A DNA stretch of 64,000 nt, taken from NCBI GenBank assembly GCA_013398275.1, contig VZSE01014931.1, forward strand, positions 1,116,001 through 1,180,000, given 5' to 3'. This DNA comes from Promerops cafer (lineage: Eukaryota > Chordata > Aves > Passeriformes > Nectariniidae). Positions 62,470 through 64,000 of this stretch are shown in pieces. Position 1 is the first letter of the stretch; each line of letters starts with the position of its first letter. Below the pieces are notes generated by a model. The model searched no databases and had not been told where the DNA came from. It was given only the letters and a program-made list of their open reading frames with translations. A program made the translations under genes and the position numbers.

Positions 62470-63032
62470 AGGTGACCAAGGTACTTAATGACACCATCAC
62501 CTTGACATTTACTAGGAAGGTTTCCCATTGGGAATCTCAGGTCACTGAGAGCAGTGGGGAAACTGGCACAATGACAGCTTACCCCTGGTAGACTAGTACC
62601 AGAATATTTAAACAATCTGGACACAAATAGGTCCATGAAATCTGATAGGATATTTGCATGAATACTGAGGGAGTTAACTGATGTCACTGTGAAGCCACTC
62701 ACTGATGAACTGATGAAATATGAACTAGATAAGTGGACAGCAGAGTGGATTGAAAACTGGAGACAGCCAGAGAAGGTACAAAAGACAGTGGGCACAAATT
62801 GCAATACAGGAAATTCCATTTAAATGCAAGAAAACCCCCTTTTCTTACTGCAGTGGTGCTCAAACACTGGAACAGACTGCTTAGAGAGTTATGGAGTCTT
62901 CATCCTTGGAGAGGACATTAAAAATTGGACATGGCCACGAGCAGCTCGTTCTCCTCACTTGACCAAAGGAGACAGACTAGATGATCTCCAGTGGCACTTT
63001 TCAAACTCAGCAATTGTTCTGTGAATCTGGGT
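62470..63032 (+). mobile_element. CR1 LINE with internal deletions
   Basis: Plus strand, old copy made of collinear CR1 ORF2 segments with gaps. About 62480-62560 resembles the region just before RT (ggtacttaatgac...cttgacatttactaggaagg). 62624-62700 matches 'gggtccatgggatctgat...atactgagggag' (RT N-terminus). 62725-62765 matches 'ctagataagtgg...aggattgaaaactgg'. 62800-62880 matches 'acaggaagttccatttaaat' and 'ggtcaaacactggaacag'. 62885-63032 is the 3' end, with 'gagttatggagtcttcatcc' and 'gactagatgatctcc' and the terminal ttgttctgtgaat. The RT catalytic box falls in a deleted part, so the copy is dead. Confidence 0.82.
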
Positions 63033-63421
63033 GCCAATGTTTGCCATGACAATGTCTGTGTTAGGTTCACAGCTCAAAAGTGGAAAACATAGAGCTGCTG
63101 GATGAACAGAGGCCAGTAGGTGGAAGAAAACCAACCCAGACCTTTACATTTCTTGTAGAAGTTTCCTTGAACTCATTTTGATGTGTCTGAATAGTATTTC
63201 TTGGCTGTTTGATTTTCCAAACTTCATGAAAGAGCTGCCAGTCACAAAAGCACTTTATCTTCCAGTAAGGTTTCCTACTCTTGTAAGCACAGAAAATTTT
63301 TATTGTTTTTTTTAAAGGGTCTCTGCTCTCACTGAAAAAGTCAAAGGCAGAATTGTATGTTCACAGAATAAAAAAAAAAAAGAAGAGAATATGTACAAAA
63401 TGCTGTCTTTCCCTTTAAATC
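63033..63421. other. Unique non-coding sequence
   Basis: Nothing recognisable except short A/T runs near 63301-63382. Confidence 0.5.
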
Positions 63422-63496
63422 ATGAATGAATGAAGGAATGAAGGAATGAATGAATGAATGAATGAATGAATGAATGAATGAATGAATGAACGAACG
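63422..63496. repeat. (TGAA)n microsatellite
   Basis: About 18 four-base units of atga/tgaa register, with two aagg interruptions near the left end and two acga interruptions at the right end. The pure core is about 11 units, likely polymorphic in length. Interruptions at both edges are typical of an ageing microsatellite. Confidence 0.95.
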
Positions 63497-64000
63497 TATA
63501 TTGACCTGTATGTGTGACACAAATACAGTACAGAGAAGGGATGATGAAGAAAGTAAAACTCTTTCACTTAATGCAGTCCAAGTTCTTCAGAGGTATTCCA
63601 TAGATTCACTTGCATATTGAAATGATTCCCTTGATCTTACCTGGGTAACCTGCTCTTTCATGTTCTAGAATGAAATCTGATGACTCTGCCAACAGCATCA
63701 AGGTGTACAGCAGATATAGCAGAACCATCACTGCTATGGCAAAAGCTAAAAGTGTAAGTGGAAGTAAGGGCATAGTTGGGCTGCAGATTCCTTGCCTTAC
63801 AAACCTTGTGTGTTTGAAGAAACTAAAAGGCCACCTTGGTCAACTCTTAAGACAAGTTTTTGGCTTTGGCAGTCAGGAGAAAAATAAATGAGTAAGAGTT
63901 TCCTTTATCAACAGAGCATGTTTGCTGTTAAACCACTGCAGAACAATAAACTTCCTGTCTAAATAATTGTCTGTTCCAGCCACAGCACTTGTATGCTGAA
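63497..64000. other. Unique non-coding sequence to window end
   Basis: A 73-codon plus frame (63670-63891) follows a ttcatgttctag sequence that looks like a splice acceptor, but the translation resembles nothing known and no donor closes it. It is treated as non-coding. Confidence 0.45.

Noticed and set aside
1..64000. tRNA, rRNA, CRISPR array, bacterial operon or riboswitch
   Set aside because: No cloverleaf, A/B-box pair, spaced direct repeats or prokaryotic gene layout was seen; the repeats show a vertebrate nuclear genome.

Overview
The window looks like about 64 kb of non-coding DNA from a bird nuclear genome. The evidence for a bird is the repeat content: several pieces of the avian/reptilian LINE CR1 in both orientations and at different stages of decay, plus a solo LTR of a type I recognise from bird endogenous retroviruses. 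No Alu, L1 or other mammal-specific repeats were seen. Base composition is AT-leaning and even, with A/T homopolymers, one tetranucleotide microsatellite and no obvious CpG island. I recognise no cellular protein-coding exon, tRNA, rRNA or CRISPR array. Most open frames are short, overlap on both strands and resemble nothing known. The window is best read as the inside of a very long intron or a gene desert; the host gene cannot be named.

Layout: 1-4445 is unique sequence. 4446-5472 is a nested pair: a CR1 3' fragment split by a ~598 bp solo LTR. 7841-7896 is a 56 bp block repeated exactly at 12168-12223; the first copy ends against the only N in the window (7897), which suggests an assembly join. 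8512-9540 is a decayed Ty3/gypsy pol remnant with thumb/connection, RNase H and integrase zinc-finger pieces. 15390-15590 resembles an L2-type LINE endonuclease. 34549-35046 is a young CR1 3' end on the minus strand whose ORF2 C-terminus is still open. 55590-56850 is an ancient CR1 reverse-transcriptase region on the minus strand. 61264-61397 and 62470-63032 are two more CR1 pieces on the plus strand. A TGAA microsatellite lies at 63422-63496.

Between the repeats, several short AT-rich blocks (near 15.05, 20.6, 24.2, 30.7, 31.85, 38.5 and 44.7 kb) carry homeodomain, POU-octamer and K50-homeodomain type words. They have the texture of conserved developmental enhancers, but conservation cannot be tested here. 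At 39368/39369 a pyrimidine-rich 3' splice site is fused directly to a consensus 5' splice site, the signature of a recursive (ratchet) splice site. A weaker example lies at 49768/49769. If real, both would place the window inside a long intron transcribed on the plus strand.

The most unusual observations are the Ty3/gypsy fossil, since such elements are very scarce in birds; the recursive splice-site candidate; the LTR-in-CR1 nest; and the exact 56 bp repeat next to the N.
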